A stretch of 64,000 nucleotides of DNA from Gordonia polyisoprenivorans NBRC 16320 = JCM 10675 (GTDB lineage: Bacteria; Actinomycetota; Actinomycetes; Mycobacteriales; Mycobacteriaceae). The notes beneath the pieces are model-generated. The model made no database searches. It saw nothing but the letters and a program-made list of their open reading frames with translations, and was not told the origin of the DNA. The translations under genes were made by a program, and so were the position numbers. Location of the stretch: assembly GCF_000241325.1 (NCBI RefSeq), contig NZ_BAEI01000063.1, positions 1 through 64,000 of the forward strand, written 5' to 3'. This document shows, piece after piece, positions 26,829-35,795 of this stretch. Position 1 is the first letter of the stretch, and the number at the start of each line of letters is the position of its first letter.

Positions 26829-27905
26829 TCACAGCGCGGCTGGTCCGGGGCGCCGTCGGGCGGCCCAGCGCGCGGCGAAGGGTGCCACGAACAGCATCAA
26901 CAGCACACGCAGGATCTGCGCGGCCACCACGAAGGCGACATTGCCGCCGGCCGCGGTGGCCGCGGCGAGCACCGCATAGATGCCACCGGGGGTGGTCGCC
27001 AGATAGCAGTCGAACATCGATTCGCCGGTCCACCACGACAACAGGACGCCGAGCAGCCCGCAGCCGACGCCGATCGCGAGAATCAGACCGATCGCCGCTG
27101 GCAGGATGCGCCCGATCGCCTTGAGTCGCTCCATCGTGAACCCCAGCCCGGCCTGCCAGCCGATCAACGCGTAGGCGATCGCGAGCGGGATCGGTGAGAT
27201 CGCGGCGTCGCCGGCCAGTCCGGTCAGTTCGGCGGTCGTCGACAATGCCATCGGACCGAGCAGGCCGGCCGCCGGGAGGTGGATGAGCCGGCCGACGGGC
27301 ACGCCGACCCCCGCGCACACCGCGAGCAGCACCAGCCCCCAACCCTGATCGGACCAGCTCGGTGACGCTTGCGCGACACCGTTGGCCGACGCACCGAACA
27401 CCACCGACGCGATCAGTGGGATGGTGAGGGTCACCAGGGCCACGCGCACGTACTGGACGACGGCGACGACCCGCTCGTCACCACCGAGTTCACGGGTCAG
27501 TGCCACCAGCCCGGACGCGCCGCCGGCGACCAAGGCGAGTGCGCCGGTGAGGGTATCGACTTGGCGGTGCAGTCCGAGCAGGGCTCCGCCGGCCACCGAC
27601 AGGGCCAGGGTGCCCAGCCCGACGACGAGTACCGGCAACCACGCCGCGCCCAGTCCCGACAGGGTGCTCGGGTCGGCCATGGTGCCGATGTAGACACCGA
27701 GCACCCCCTGTCCGGCCAGGAACAGGGGTCGGGGGACGACGGGGGCGTCGGGCGTGTCGGTGTGAGCGCGCGGGGCGAGTCCGGCGATGGCGAGGACCGC
27801 GGCGACCACCAGGCCGGCGAACAGGGCGGCGGCGTCGACGTCGAGGAGTTCGAGGAGATAGGCGGCGAGTGCGGTGACGAGAGCCAATCCGATCCAACGA
27901 CGCAC
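26829..27905 (-). CDS. AbrB-family membrane transporter
   Basis: 358 residues, about ten transmembrane segments in two similar halves (AbrB duplication), with conserved GQGVLGVYIGTM and LPAAGLLGPMALS type repeats and TTPGGIYAVLAAATAAGGNVAFVVAAQ. Members are annotated as ammonia-monooxygenase-related transporters; substrate is not established. GTG start: TACGCT lies seven bases upstream (leaderless). It runs toward the gene at 26797 with a small gap. Confidence 0.82.
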   Translation of the reverse strand: MRRWIGLALVTALAAYLLELLDVDAAALFAGLVVAAVLAIAGLAPRAHTDTPDAPVVPRPLFLAGQGVLGVYIGTMADPSTLSGLGAAWLPVLVVGLGTLALSVAGGALLGLHRQVDTLTGALALVAGGASGLVALTRELGGDERVVAVVQYVRVALVTLTIPLIASVVFGASANGVAQASPSWSDQGWGLVLLAVCAGVGVPVGRLIHLPAAGLLGPMALSTTAELTGLAGDAAISPIPLAIAYALIGWQAGLGFTMERLKAIGRILPAAIGLILAIGVGCGLLGVLLSWWTGESMFDCYLATTPGGIYAVLAAATAAGGNVAFVVAAQILRVLLMLFVAPFAARWAARRRPGPAAL

Positions 27906-27930
27906 TGGCCCCAGCGTAGGCGGGCCCGGC

Positions 27931-28554
27931 TCAGCGGGTGCGGGCGCCTCCCAGGCTCAGCGCGCCGAAGGTCTTGGGGGTGCCGCGTTGGTAGAAGCGG
28001 TCGAGGTCGGTGATCTCGAATCCGGCGTCGGTGAGGGCGGCGGGGATGTCGCGGGTGAGGTGACAGCCACCGGCGACCCGACGCTGGACGGGCTCGAGGC
28101 GGCGCTGCCACCGTTGAACCCGGGGATCGGGTGCGTCACCGTGTTCCAGGAAGCGCAGGGCGGCAGCAGGTTTGAGGACCCGGCGCAGTTCGGCGAGGGC
28201 GGCGGGCAGGTCGGCGATGGTGCACATCGTGAACGTCGAGAGGGCGCCGTCGAAGGTGTTGTCGGGGAAGGGCAATGACTGCCCGTCGAGCCCTGCGCGG
28301 TCGATCGGGACCGGCGACGCCGCGATGCGGTCGGCACCGAGAAGCCACCCGTCATCGGAGGGTTCGATGGCGCTGACCCGGGTCATCGCGGGCGGGTAGG
28401 CCTCGATGTTGTGGCCCGAGCCGAACCCGACCTCGACGATGTGGCCGGTCAGCGGTGCGCAGACGTGTCCGCGCAGCGGGACCATCACCGACGACCCGCA
28501 GGTCAGGTTGATCAGTCGCGGAAGGAGGTGGCGGTCGTAGAAACCGGAGCCCAT
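27931..28554 (-). CDS. Class I SAM-dependent methyltransferase
   Basis: 207 residues. Motif I VEVGFGSGHNIEAY, motif II region AIEPSD, post-I AGLDGQSLPFPDNTFDGALSTFTMC, and LRRVLKPAAALRFLEHG identify a small-molecule (UbiE/Methyltransf_11) type enzyme. A C-terminal part resembling AKMT/thiopurine-type proteins is seen (ALTDAGFEITDLDRFYQRG). TATTCT six bases before ATG implies a leaderless mRNA. Substrate unknown. Confidence 0.85.
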   Translation of the reverse strand: MGSGFYDRHLLPRLINLTCGSSVMVPLRGHVCAPLTGHIVEVGFGSGHNIEAYPPAMTRVSAIEPSDDGWLLGADRIAASPVPIDRAGLDGQSLPFPDNTFDGALSTFTMCTIADLPAALAELRRVLKPAAALRFLEHGDAPDPRVQRWQRRLEPVQRRVAGGCHLTRDIPAALTDAGFEITDLDRFYQRGTPKTFGALSLGGARTR

Positions 28555-28584
28555 GAGGCGAGAATAGGTCCGCCGGCCCGCGTG

Positions 28585-28678
28585 CTCGCCTGTTTTCAGT
28601 CATCTGCCGGGTATGCAGGGCGCGCTGACCTGGGCTTTTGGTGAATCTCTACTTCGGAAATGACTGAAAACAGGCGAG
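28585..28678. repeat. 94-bp palindromic element, copy 1
   Basis: Perfect 19-base arms CTCGCCTGTTTTCAGTCAT (28585-28603) and its complement (28660-28678) flank 56 bases. The right arm ends exactly at the ATG of the nuclease-like gene. The core has GACCTGGGCTTTTG, then GAATCTCTACTTC. A second copy in the same orientation lies at 29554. Confidence 0.95.
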
Positions 28679-29545
28679 ATGGAGCCAGAACGGGCCCCGC
28701 TGCGTCCAAACCTCGTGGACAAGACCGTCGAACTGGGTGTGAAGAGCCGTACGGAGTTGATCGCGGGCGGGCTGACCGACAACGACCTGCGGCGGATGGT
28801 GCGCCGAGGAGAACTCGCCGTCGAACGACGAGGGTGGTACTCGACCCCGGGCGCCGACTCCGACGCACTGCTGGCGGCACGGGGATACGGCGCACTGTCG
28901 GGTCCGACCGCGCTGGACAAACACGGGATCTGGGTTCCACCGGGCTACGAGGAGGTGCACATCCGCGCGGGCAAGGATGCGATGAGGCGGGGCACGGCCT
29001 GCTGTCGACCGCCGGGGCCGCCGCTACCGGTGCACTCGATCCTCGACCCGGTCCCGCTGGCCCTGTGCAGTGCGGTCGGGTGCATGAGTCCCGATGACTG
29101 GATCGTCGTCGCCGATTCGGTGCTGAACAGTCAGGGTCTCGATGTGGAGTTGCTGCTGGTGATGCTGCCGCGAGCCAACGCCACCATCGAGATGCTGTTG
29201 GCCGAATGCGATCCCCGATCCCAGTCGGGCACGGAGACCATGGTGCGCACCCGATTACGACGACGAGGACATGACGTCGTGGTCCAACCGAATCTCATCG
29301 GGTTGGGCTGGTTCGACCTGCGGGTGGGCCGACTTCTGATCGAGTGCGACAGCAAGCTTCATCACACCAGTCTGGAGAACTACCGCAAGGATCGTCGCCG
29401 CGACCGCAAATCGCTGGCCAGGGGCTACTCGACGATGCGCCTGACCTACGACGACGTTCTCTACGGCTGGGACGACACACTGGCCGACATCACCCGCACC
29501 CTCGACGACGATCGACACCGGTTGCCACCTCCCGACGACGAATGA
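28679..29545 (+). CDS. DUF559/AbiEi-type protein: winged-helix N-terminus with Vsr-like nuclease C-terminus
   Basis: 288 residues. The N-terminal region (about 20-60: VKSRTELIAGGLTDNDLRRMV, then LAVERRGWYS) matches the winged-helix AbiEi-type antitoxin domain. The C-terminal region from about 190 (TETMVRTRLRRRGHDVVVQ, WFDLRVGRLLIECDSKLHH, YRKDRRRDRKSLARG) has the E...D...ExDxK pattern of DUF559/very-short-patch-repair-like PD-(D/E)XK nucleases. Immediately bracketed by two palindromic elements; the ATG directly follows the first with no Shine-Dalgarno spacing, so a later GTG at 28715 is also possible. Function unknown: single-gene defence, repeat-linked mobility, or housekeeping nuclease. Confidence 0.7.
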   Translation: MEPERAPLRPNLVDKTVELGVKSRTELIAGGLTDNDLRRMVRRGELAVERRGWYSTPGADSDALLAARGYGALSGPTALDKHGIWVPPGYEEVHIRAGKDAMRRGTACCRPPGPPLPVHSILDPVPLALCSAVGCMSPDDWIVVADSVLNSQGLDVELLLVMLPRANATIEMLLAECDPRSQSGTETMVRTRLRRRGHDVVVQPNLIGLGWFDLRVGRLLIECDSKLHHTSLENYRKDRRRDRKSLARGYSTMRLTYDDVLYGWDDTLADITRTLDDDRHRLPPPDDE

Positions 29546-29553
29546 CGGTGCCG

Positions 29554-29647
29554 TTCGCCTGTTTTCAGTCATTCGTCGAGTACACCGGACCCGCCGACCT
29601 GGGCTTTTGTCGAATCTCTACTTCCGGAATGACTGAAAACAGGCGAG
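29554..29647. repeat. 94-bp palindromic element, copy 2
   Basis: Perfect 20-base arms TCGCCTGTTTTCAGTCATTC (29555-29574) and complement (29627-29646). The core shares GACCTGGGCTTTTG and GAATCTCTACTTC with copy 1, same orientation; the rest differs. It starts about nine bases after the nuclease-like stop and ends about 55 bases before the menD promoter. Confidence 0.95.
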
Positions 29648-29714
29648 CCGGGGTGCCACCGGGCATCCTTCGGCGGAGATCGGTGCGGAAAAGCGGCATC
29701 GTAGTGTGGAATCC

Positions 29715-31400
29715 ATGAGTTCTTCCCCGGAATCTGCGCCGCCGAACCCGTCCACCCTGCAGGCGCGGGTCATCGTCGACGAAATGGTCCGCGGCGGGGT
29801 CCGCGAGGCGGTGCTCTGCCCGGGATCGCGCAATGCCCCACTGGCATTCGCGCTCCATGCCGCCGACGCCGCGGGCGCGCTGCGGTTGCACGTCCGGATC
29901 GACGAACGGTCGGCGGGATTTCTGGCCCTGGGGCTGGCGGCGTCGTCGGGGCGGCCGGTGCCGATCGTGATGACCAGCGGCACCGCCGTGGCCAACATGA
30001 GCCCGGCGGTCTTCGAGGCCAACTATGCCCGGGTGCCGCTGGTGGTGGTCAGCGCGAACCGGCCGTACGAGTTGCTCGGGTCGGGGGCCAATCAGACCGT
30101 CGAGCAGTTCGGGATCTTCGGCACGCAGGTACGTGCGGCGATCAGTCTGGGCCTGGCCGAGGCCGACCTCGACACCAACAGCCAGTGGCGCTCGGCGGTC
30201 GGTCGCGTGCTGGCGGCGGCGCGGGGTGCGCGGACCGGCAACGCCGGACCGGTGCAGTTCGACATCCCGTTGCGCGAGCCGCTCGTCCCCGGGCCGCAGA
30301 CCGGCCCCGAGTCCGACCTCGGCGTCTTCGCCGGACGCCCCGGTGGGCTGCCGTGGACACAGGCTCCGGTCGGCAAACTCGACATCCCACTGCCCATCGA
30401 CCTGTCCCTCGACACGGTCGTCGTCGCAGGTCATGGAGCTGGTCGGTATCCGGAGCTGGACGGGATCCCAACGGTCGCCGAGCCGACAGCACCGCATGCG
30501 GTGACCCCGCTGCATCCGCTGGCGCTCGACGCGCTCGCCCCGAAGCAGGCCATCATCTGCGGTCGGCCCACCTTGCACCGCGGGGTGGCGCGACTGCTCG
30601 CCGACCCCGAGGTCCGCGTCTACGCGGTGACCACCGGACCGCGGTGGCCGGATGTGTCGGGCAATGTGTTCGCGACCGGCACCCGGGTCGAGGCGACCGG
30701 CGAGGCCGCCGAGGACTGGCTCAAACAGTGCGCCGAGGTTCATCAGCGCGTCCTCGGGGCCGTCGACGCCGAACTCGATGCGGGCGGCCCGGCGACCGGC
30801 CTGCACGTCGCGCGTACGGTCAGCGCGGCCATGGTTCCCGGCGAGCAACTGGTCGTCGGCGCGAGCAACCCGATCCGCGACGTCGCATTGGCCGGGCGCG
30901 TCTCGCCGGGCGTGCGGGTGCTCTCCAACCGTGGCGTGGCCGGTATCGACGGGACGAATTCGACCGCGATCGGCGCGGCATTGGCCCACGACGTCGACCA
31001 TCCGGGGTCGCGGACCGTCGCGTTGATGGGTGACCTGACCTTCATCCACGACGCCACCGGACTGATTCTGGGGCCGTCGGAGCCACGGCCGCGGCACCTG
31101 CGGATCGTCGTCGCCAATGACGACGGTGGCGGCATCTTCGGGTTGCTCGAGCAGGGCGATCCGCGATTCAACTCCGGCCCGTACGCCGGTGCGTATGAGC
31201 GGGTGTTCGGCACGCCGCATCGCACCGACCTGGCCTCGTTGTGTGCGGGATTCCATCTGCCGCACCGCCGCGTCGAGCCATCTGACCTGGCCGCGGTGCT
31301 GGCCGAGCCCGGCGCCGGCGGGGTGGAGGTCATCGAGGTGGTCACCGACCGTGAGCGCCTGCGTTCGGTGCACGCGGGGATCGTGGGCCGCCTGCGGTAG
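29715..31400 (+). CDS. menD: SEPHCHC synthase (menaquinone biosynthesis)
   Basis: ThDP-dependent addition of 2-oxoglutarate to isochorismate. N-terminal [28 protein letters not shown] and [19 protein letters not shown] with the conserved Glu; [18 protein letters not shown] and [16 protein letters not shown]-terminal ThDP site [13 protein letters not shown] with [11 protein letters not shown] at 29715 chosen because TAGTGT lies seven bases upstream (leaderless); an ATG at 29706 would fall inside that box. 561 aa, full length. Same neighbour order as mycobacterial menD. Confidence 0.97.
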   Translation: MSSSPESAPPNPSTLQARVIVDEMVRGGVREAVLCPGSRNAPLAFALHAADAAGALRLHVRIDERSAGFLALGLAASSGRPVPIVMTSGTAVANMSPAVFEANYARVPLVVVSANRPYELLGSGANQTVEQFGIFGTQVRAAISLGLAEADLDTNSQWRSAVGRVLAAARGARTGNAGPVQFDIPLREPLVPGPQTGPESDLGVFAGRPGGLPWTQAPVGKLDIPLPIDLSLDTVVVAGHGAGRYPELDGIPTVAEPTAPHAVTPLHPLALDALAPKQAIICGRPTLHRGVARLLADPEVRVYAVTTGPRWPDVSGNVFATGTRVEATGEAAEDWLKQCAEVHQRVLGAVDAELDAGGPATGLHVARTVSAAMVPGEQLVVGASNPIRDVALAGRVSPGVRVLSNRGVAGIDGTNSTAIGAALAHDVDHPGSRTVALMGDLTFIHDATGLILGPSEPRPRHLRIVVANDDGGGIFGLLEQGDPRFNSGPYAGAYERVFGTPHRTDLASLCAGFHLPHRRVEPSDLAAVLAEPGAGGVEVIEVVTDRERLRSVHAGIVGRLR

Positions 31401-31421
31401 CGGGCCCGTATTCTGAGGTGC

Positions 31422-31961
31422 ATGAATCCGGTCATCCTGCGGCGTGTGCAGAAGACGCTGCTGGTGATCGGGCTGATCGTCACGGTGATGGCCGGCGCGA
31501 TGGTCGTGGCCGCCTTCCGCAACGACGCGGCGATCAACCGCGACAAGGGCACCGTGATGGCCGACATCGTCTCGGCCGACCGCCTGCACGCCGTCGCGTA
31601 CTTCCAGACGCCCGACGGGCAGATCTACAGCCCGCGGCTGGGGCTGCTGTATCCAACCGAACTCGGTACCGGGCAACGCATCAGCGTCGAATACGACCAG
31701 AGCAACCCCGACCTGGCCAAGCCCGCCGGGCGAGGGGCGTCGCTGGCGATCATCCCGGCGCTGTCGGTGGCCGCGCTCACGTGGCTGATCGTTGTCGCGG
31801 TGATGGTGTTGATCGCCGAGGCCAATCGCCGCCTGCTGCGCCGGGCCGCGCGCCGCGCCGGCGAGGACGACTCCGGTCCCGACGACGGTGACGGCGGCGA
31901 TCACCCCGACGACGACCCGTCACCCCGTCCCGCCGACGACCGGGCAACCGTCGATGCGTGA
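31422..31961 (+). CDS. DUF3592 membrane protein
   Basis: 179 residues with transmembrane segments at about 13-34 and 110-133, an outward domain between them (AVAYFQTPDGQIYSP, GQRISVEYDQSNPDLAKP) typical of DUF3592, and an acidic disordered cytoplasmic tail. TATTCT seven bases before ATG indicates a leaderless mRNA. Position between menD and mgtA equals Rv0556 in M. tuberculosis. Function unknown. Confidence 0.85.
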   Translation: MNPVILRRVQKTLLVIGLIVTVMAGAMVVAAFRNDAAINRDKGTVMADIVSADRLHAVAYFQTPDGQIYSPRLGLLYPTELGTGQRISVEYDQSNPDLAKPAGRGASLAIIPALSVAALTWLIVVAVMVLIAEANRRLLRRAARRAGEDDSGPDDGDGGDHPDDDPSPRPADDRATVDA

Positions 31962-32054
31962 GTACGCTGCGGCGACCAGAGGTTCGCGCGGAGTTCGCGC
32001 GTAGGTCACATGCGGTCGTCGCCGAGGTCATCGAAGACAACGACCATTGGCGCC

Positions 32055-33218
32055 ATGCGCGTGGCTATCGTCGCCGAGAGTTTTCTTCCGCAGGTCAACG
32101 GGGTGGTCAACTCGGTTCTACGAGTCGTCGAGCATCTCGAGGACGCCGGGCATGGTGCGGTGGTGATCGCACCGGATTCCGAGCGAGACGGTCAGCGGGC
32201 ACCGCGGCTGGTGGGTCGGCACACCCCTGTGCACACGGTGCCCTCGATGCGATTTCCGGGCGTGACGTCGCTGCCCGTCGGGGTGCCGATGCCGAGCATG
32301 TACCGAGCCCTGCGCGACGTGCGCCCCGACGTGGTGCATCTCGCCTCGCCGTTCGTGGTCGGTGGGGCAGGCGCGTTGGCGGCCAAGCGGTTGGGCGTGC
32401 CGACGGTGGCTGTGTTCCAGACCGACGTCGCCGGATTCGCCGAGGCATACCGCCTTCAGGTGGCCGGGCGCGCGGCGTGGCGATACACGCGGATGGTGCA
32501 CCTGGCCTGCGACCGCACCCTCGCGCCGTCCACGGCGACGATGGAAGCGCTTGCCGCCCGCGGGATTCCGCGACTCCATCGATGGGCGCGCGGCGTCGAC
32601 ACCGCCCAGTTCTCGCCGGCCAGACGCGATGACGACCTGCGCGCACAGTGGGGTGCGGACCGGTTGATCGTCGGATTCGTGGGCCGGCTTGCGCCGGAAA
32701 AGCATGTCGAGCGGCTCGCCCCGCTGGACCGCGACCCGTCGGTGCGGCTGGTGATCGTCGGTGACGGCCCCGAACGTGCTCGCCTGCAACGACTCTGCCC
32801 GAACGCGGTGTTCACCGGCGAACTGCGCGGCGAACAACTGGCGCGCGCCTATGCCAGCCTGGACGTCTTCGCCCATCCCGGTGAGCACGAGACCTTCTGC
32901 CAGGCCATCCAGGAGGCGATGGCCAGCGGGATACCGGTGATCGGCCCGGATGCGGGTGGACCACGAGACCTGGTGACCCCGTTGTCGACGGGATTCCTCC
33001 TCGATCCGGCGACCTACGCCGATCGCATCGCCGAAACGGTCGCCGCGTTGCGGGAGCCCGCCCGACGCGCGGCGATGGGCCGGGCCGGGCTGGCCGCGGT
33101 GCGCGCGCGGACGTGGCCGGCGTTGTGCGAGGAACTGCTCGGGCACTACGGCGAGGTCATCGCCGAACGCGGAGGCGATGCGCGGATCGCGATGGGGCGG
33201 CAACGGCTCGCCGGGTGA
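32055..33218 (+). CDS. mgtA: GDP-mannose-dependent alpha-mannosyltransferase, MgtA-like
   Basis: GT4 enzyme of mannosylated glycolipid synthesis. Begins [23 protein letters not shown], then [17 protein letters not shown], a catalytic-core [27 protein letters not shown], and [20 protein letters not shown] (EX7E donor motif). 387 aa from ATG 32055; upstream in-frame ATG 32010 adds an unlikely leader. Synteny with Rv0557 supports the symbol. The acceptor (glucuronosyl- or phosphatidyl-lipid) cannot be read from sequence. Confidence 0.88.
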   Translation: MRVAIVAESFLPQVNGVVNSVLRVVEHLEDAGHGAVVIAPDSERDGQRAPRLVGRHTPVHTVPSMRFPGVTSLPVGVPMPSMYRALRDVRPDVVHLASPFVVGGAGALAAKRLGVPTVAVFQTDVAGFAEAYRLQVAGRAAWRYTRMVHLACDRTLAPSTATMEALAARGIPRLHRWARGVDTAQFSPARRDDDLRAQWGADRLIVGFVGRLAPEKHVERLAPLDRDPSVRLVIVGDGPERARLQRLCPNAVFTGELRGEQLARAYASLDVFAHPGEHETFCQAIQEAMASGIPVIGPDAGGPRDLVTPLSTGFLLDPATYADRIAETVAALREPARRAAMGRAGLAAVRARTWPALCEELLGHYGEVIAERGGDARIAMGRQRLAG

Positions 33219-33328
33219 GTGGATCGGCTGCTGCCGGCTGGGGCCGGAACGGTGGTTTGACCCACGCGTGATCGGGGAATGCCGCGTGAGCACGTGTTTC
33301 GCCCGCTCATCGGCCCCGGAAGGCGCAC

Positions 33329-34027
33329 ATGACCCTCAGCTTCGAGCAGATCAGTCCCGAACCGTCGTACGCCGGTGGCGTGTACCAGCCACAAGAGGAT
33401 TCGCTGCTGTTGGCCGACTGCCTGCGTCTGGTGCCGCAGATCATCGGCGGTCGGGTGCTGGATCTGTGCACCGGCAGCGGCGTATTGGCGCGGGCGGCTG
33501 CGCATTCGGGAGCCGCGTCGGTCACGGCCGTGGACGCCTCGGAACTCGCGGTGAATCACGCGCGGCGACTCTGCATCGACGCCCCGTGTCCGGTTCGGGT
33601 GCACCACGGGCGGTTTGAGGACCACATCGGTCGCGACAGGTTCGACGTGGTGACCTGTAATCCGCCGTACGTCCCGGCTCCTGGCATCGACGACGGCGTG
33701 GCGATCAGTCCCGGCCCGCGACATGCGTGGGACGCCGGCCCGACCGGCCGCGACGTCCTGGACCCGTTGTGCGCACACGCATCTGAATTCCTCGAGCCCG
33801 GCGGGACCCTGCTGCTGGTGCAGTCGGAGTTCGCCGACATCGACGCCACGGTGAATGCGTTGCGCGCCAACGGTCTCGACGCTCACGTGATGGCGGTGCG
33901 GTGGGTGCCGTTCGGGCCGGTGATGACCGCGCGCGCCGAGTGGCTCGAAGGTCTCGGGCTGCTCGAGAAGGGCCGCCGGACAGAGGAACTCGCCGTGGTG
34001 CGAGCGATCAGGAAAGGTGCGGCATGA
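33329..34027 (+). CDS. HemK/PrmC-like class I methyltransferase
   Basis: 232 residues. Motif I VLDLCTGSGVLARAAAHSG, VTAVDASELAV, and the NPPY active-site tetrad in VVTCNPPYVPAPGIDDG are those of N5-glutamine methyltransferases (HemK2/MTQ2-like short form, no N-terminal substrate domain). GGAAGG precedes the ATG. Stop overlaps the next ATG (ATGA), so it is coupled to the CDGSH gene. A release-factor methylase role is possible but true PrmC normally has an N-terminal helical domain. Confidence 0.85.
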   Translation: MTLSFEQISPEPSYAGGVYQPQEDSLLLADCLRLVPQIIGGRVLDLCTGSGVLARAAAHSGAASVTAVDASELAVNHARRLCIDAPCPVRVHHGRFEDHIGRDRFDVVTCNPPYVPAPGIDDGVAISPGPRHAWDAGPTGRDVLDPLCAHASEFLEPGGTLLLVQSEFADIDATVNALRANGLDAHVMAVRWVPFGPVMTARAEWLEGLGLLEKGRRTEELAVVRAIRKGAA

Positions 34028-34212
34028 GTGACGCGACCCCCATCCGGGTGACACGAGGTGGTCCGATGCTGGTGCCCGGGCCCGTCGACATCGAACTCCC
34101 CGACGGCACCCACGTGCGCTCGGATCGGTTCATGGTCGCGGTGTGTGCCTGTGGGCGCAGCCGCACATATCCGTTGTGCGACACCAGCCATCGGCGTCGT
34201 CGGCGGGAGTAG
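34024..34212 (+). CDS. CDGSH-type iron-sulfur protein
   Basis: 62 residues. CACGRSRTYPLCDTSH matches C-X-C-X2-S-X3-P-X-C-D-X-S-H, the three-Cys one-His ligand set of a CDGSH [2Fe-2S] cluster, with Gly of CDG replaced by Thr. Ends in a basic tail HRRRRRE. Overlaps the methyltransferase stop by four bases. Redox or cluster-transfer role is expected from the family. Converges on the diiron-oxidase-like gene 47 bases downstream. Confidence 0.93.
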   Translation: MSDATPIRVTRGGPMLVPGPVDIELPDGTHVRSDRFMVAVCACGRSRTYPLCDTSHRRRRRE

Positions 34213-34259
34213 CGCGCTCTGGGTGGGCGGGTCCTGGGTGGGCGGGGCAGGCCGGCGCG

Positions 34260-35270
34260 TCAGACCGGCACAGATGCGACCCCGGCCAACACCGGCCCGG
34301 TCTCCCATGCGGCGGTCAGCCCCGCCTCGAATGCGTCCTCGACGAACAGGAATCCGCGGATGCCCAGGATCACATCGGCTTCGAGTTCGGGCTCCTCGGC
34401 GAGTAGTGATCCCACCACGTCGCGGCGCAGGACCTGCTCATGGACGGCGTCGGCCTCGACATGTTCGCGATAGAACAGCCGGCACGGCTCGGGGGCGTCG
34501 AGCCGTTCGAGCCCGCTCAGCAGCCGAGACGATCCGGGTGACGATGTGATCTCGGTGGCGGCCAGGTGCCCGACGGTCGCGCCGCGCAGAGATCGATGTA
34601 AACCGAAGCAGGACATCAGATTCACCGGGGCGAGCGCCCATGCCGGAGCGCGGTCGAGGTAGGCCAGGTAGGCGGGGTCGAGGTCGGCGGCTGCCAGGAG
34701 ATCGGCGAACAGCTCTTGATGGACGGATTCGCCGCGGCCAGCACCGAATTCGTCGAATTCCACCGCGACGAACGCCGCCTTGGCGGTGCGCCGCAGTCGT
34801 GGGATGGCCCAGGCGTGTGGATCGGCCTCTTTGAGGTGATACAGCGACCGCAGAGCGAACAGGTCGCGGTACTGCTGCCAGGTTCCGTTGTCGCGCAACC
34901 GGAACGAGAGGCCGTCGCCATGGACGGGCTCGACGCTCAACTCGTCCATCAACACTTCGGCTGTCGTCGGCGCGGTATCGAGGCCGGCGCGCACCGCGTC
35001 GAGGAAGAGTCGTTCGAGTGCGGTGCGCAGGGCGATGATGCCGGGATCCCACTCCCGATCGCCGACGACGTCGGTGAAGCCCGCGTAGTGCAACTCGTAG
35101 GCGACGTAGAGGGCGAGCTGGACGTCGTCGCCGAACGGGTCGTCGCCGGGGGTCGGGTCGGTGGCGACGTCGGTGCCGTCACGCAGCGCGGTGATGAGAC
35201 GCTCCGAGAGGCAGCCGCGGGGTGCGGGCAGCGCGCGGCTGACCGCCGCGGTGGGGGTGCGCAGATACAT
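34260..35270 (-). CDS. Iron-containing redox enzyme family protein (heme-oxygenase-like diiron)
   Basis: 336 residues, helical. Conserved Glu/His sets in YVAYELHYAGF, FVAVEFDEFGAGRGESVHQELFADLL and RLFYREHVEADAVHEQVLRRDVV give the E..H pattern of heme-oxygenase-like diiron oxidases. ATG at 35270 starts a sensible protein; an upstream extension to 35444 is Pro/Ser-rich and unlikely. Last gene of a minus-strand group that begins at 36809. Substrate unknown. Confidence 0.82.
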   Translation of the reverse strand: MYLRTPTAAVSRALPAPRGCLSERLITALRDGTDVATDPTPGDDPFGDDVQLALYVAYELHYAGFTDVVGDREWDPGIIALRTALERLFLDAVRAGLDTAPTTAEVLMDELSVEPVHGDGLSFRLRDNGTWQQYRDLFALRSLYHLKEADPHAWAIPRLRRTAKAAFVAVEFDEFGAGRGESVHQELFADLLAAADLDPAYLAYLDRAPAWALAPVNLMSCFGLHRSLRGATVGHLAATEITSSPGSSRLLSGLERLDAPEPCRLFYREHVEADAVHEQVLRRDVVGSLLAEEPELEADVILGIRGFLFVEDAFEAGLTAAWETGPVLAGVASVPV

Positions 35271-35307
35271 GCTTCCGGTGTACCCGTTCGGTGAGCTGGG
35301 TAAACCG

Positions 35308-35502
35308 CTAATCGGCGGGCTCGGCGTCGCCGGCGGCGGGGGAGTCGGGGTCATCGGTGCCGGGCTGCTCGGTCGCCGACTCCGGATCGACAACGGTGTC
35401 GTCGTCCTCGGCGGGGTTGTGGGTGATCTTGCGTTCGAGGTCATCGACGGTCTCGCGGGCCGCCCGTGACTCGTCGGTGTGCGGCGTGTTGTCGTCGGTC
35501 AT
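35308..35502 (-). CDS. Small acidic protein of unknown function
   Basis: 64 residues, very rich in Asp/Glu/Pro, probably disordered. Residues ESRAARETVDDLERKITHNP could form one helix. Its ATG overlaps the stop of the gene upstream (ATGA), which supports expression as an operon. No family recognised. Confidence 0.6.
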   Translation of the reverse strand: MTDDNTPHTDESRAARETVDDLERKITHNPAEDDDTVVDPESATEQPGTDDPDSPAAGDAEPAD

Positions 35503-35672
35503 GTGTCCTCGCCGTCGTCGGTCTTGTCGGTGTGGTCGTCGTCGGTGTGGTCGTCACCGACGAGCTCGGGCGTCACCTCGCGGGTGGCCATGCCGCCGGA
35601 CCCGTCGTTGTCGGTGGGGCCGGGATGCAACTTGTCGTCGTTGGTGGTGGCGTTCTTGTCTCGGTCGGCCAT
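35499..35672 (-). CDS. Small acidic protein of unknown function (first of pair)
   Basis: 57 codons from ATG at 35672, preceded by AGGAG. Acidic and hydrophilic with a repeated Asp-Asp-His-Thr-Asp motif near the C-terminus. Stop overlaps the following ATG. A GGTTT-N16-GGGAAC promoter-like pair lies 26-52 bases upstream, like that before the ferritin-like gene, suggesting general-stress control. Confidence 0.6.
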   Translation of the reverse strand: MADRDKNATTNDDKLHPGPTDNDGSGGMATREVTPELVGDDHTDDDHTDKTDDGEDT

Positions 35673-35697
35673 GGGTTCTCCTGTCGTCGGAGGTCGT

Positions 35698-35724
35698 GTT
35701 CCCGCGTGGGGCGTCGCCGAAACC
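35698..35724 (-). promoter_or_regulatory. Alternative-sigma (SigB/SigF type) promoter candidate
   Basis: On the minus strand GGTTT (35724-35720), 16 bases, then GGGAAC (35703-35698). This fits the GTTT / GGGWA consensus of the SigB/SigF family. Transcription would start about 15 bases before the ATG at 35672. Confidence 0.55.
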
Positions 35725-35795
35725 CTGCGGAGAGACGCACGCCGTCCGCCCCCGGGGTGGTGGGGCGAACGGCGCTGTGGTGCCGGCGGCGAGGG

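Noticed and set aside
29565-31904. 779-codon open frame opposite menD and DUF3592
   Set aside because: Mirror frame of two well-identified genes; Arg/Gly/His-rich with no domain. Third-position GC bias of the plus-strand genes keeps it open.
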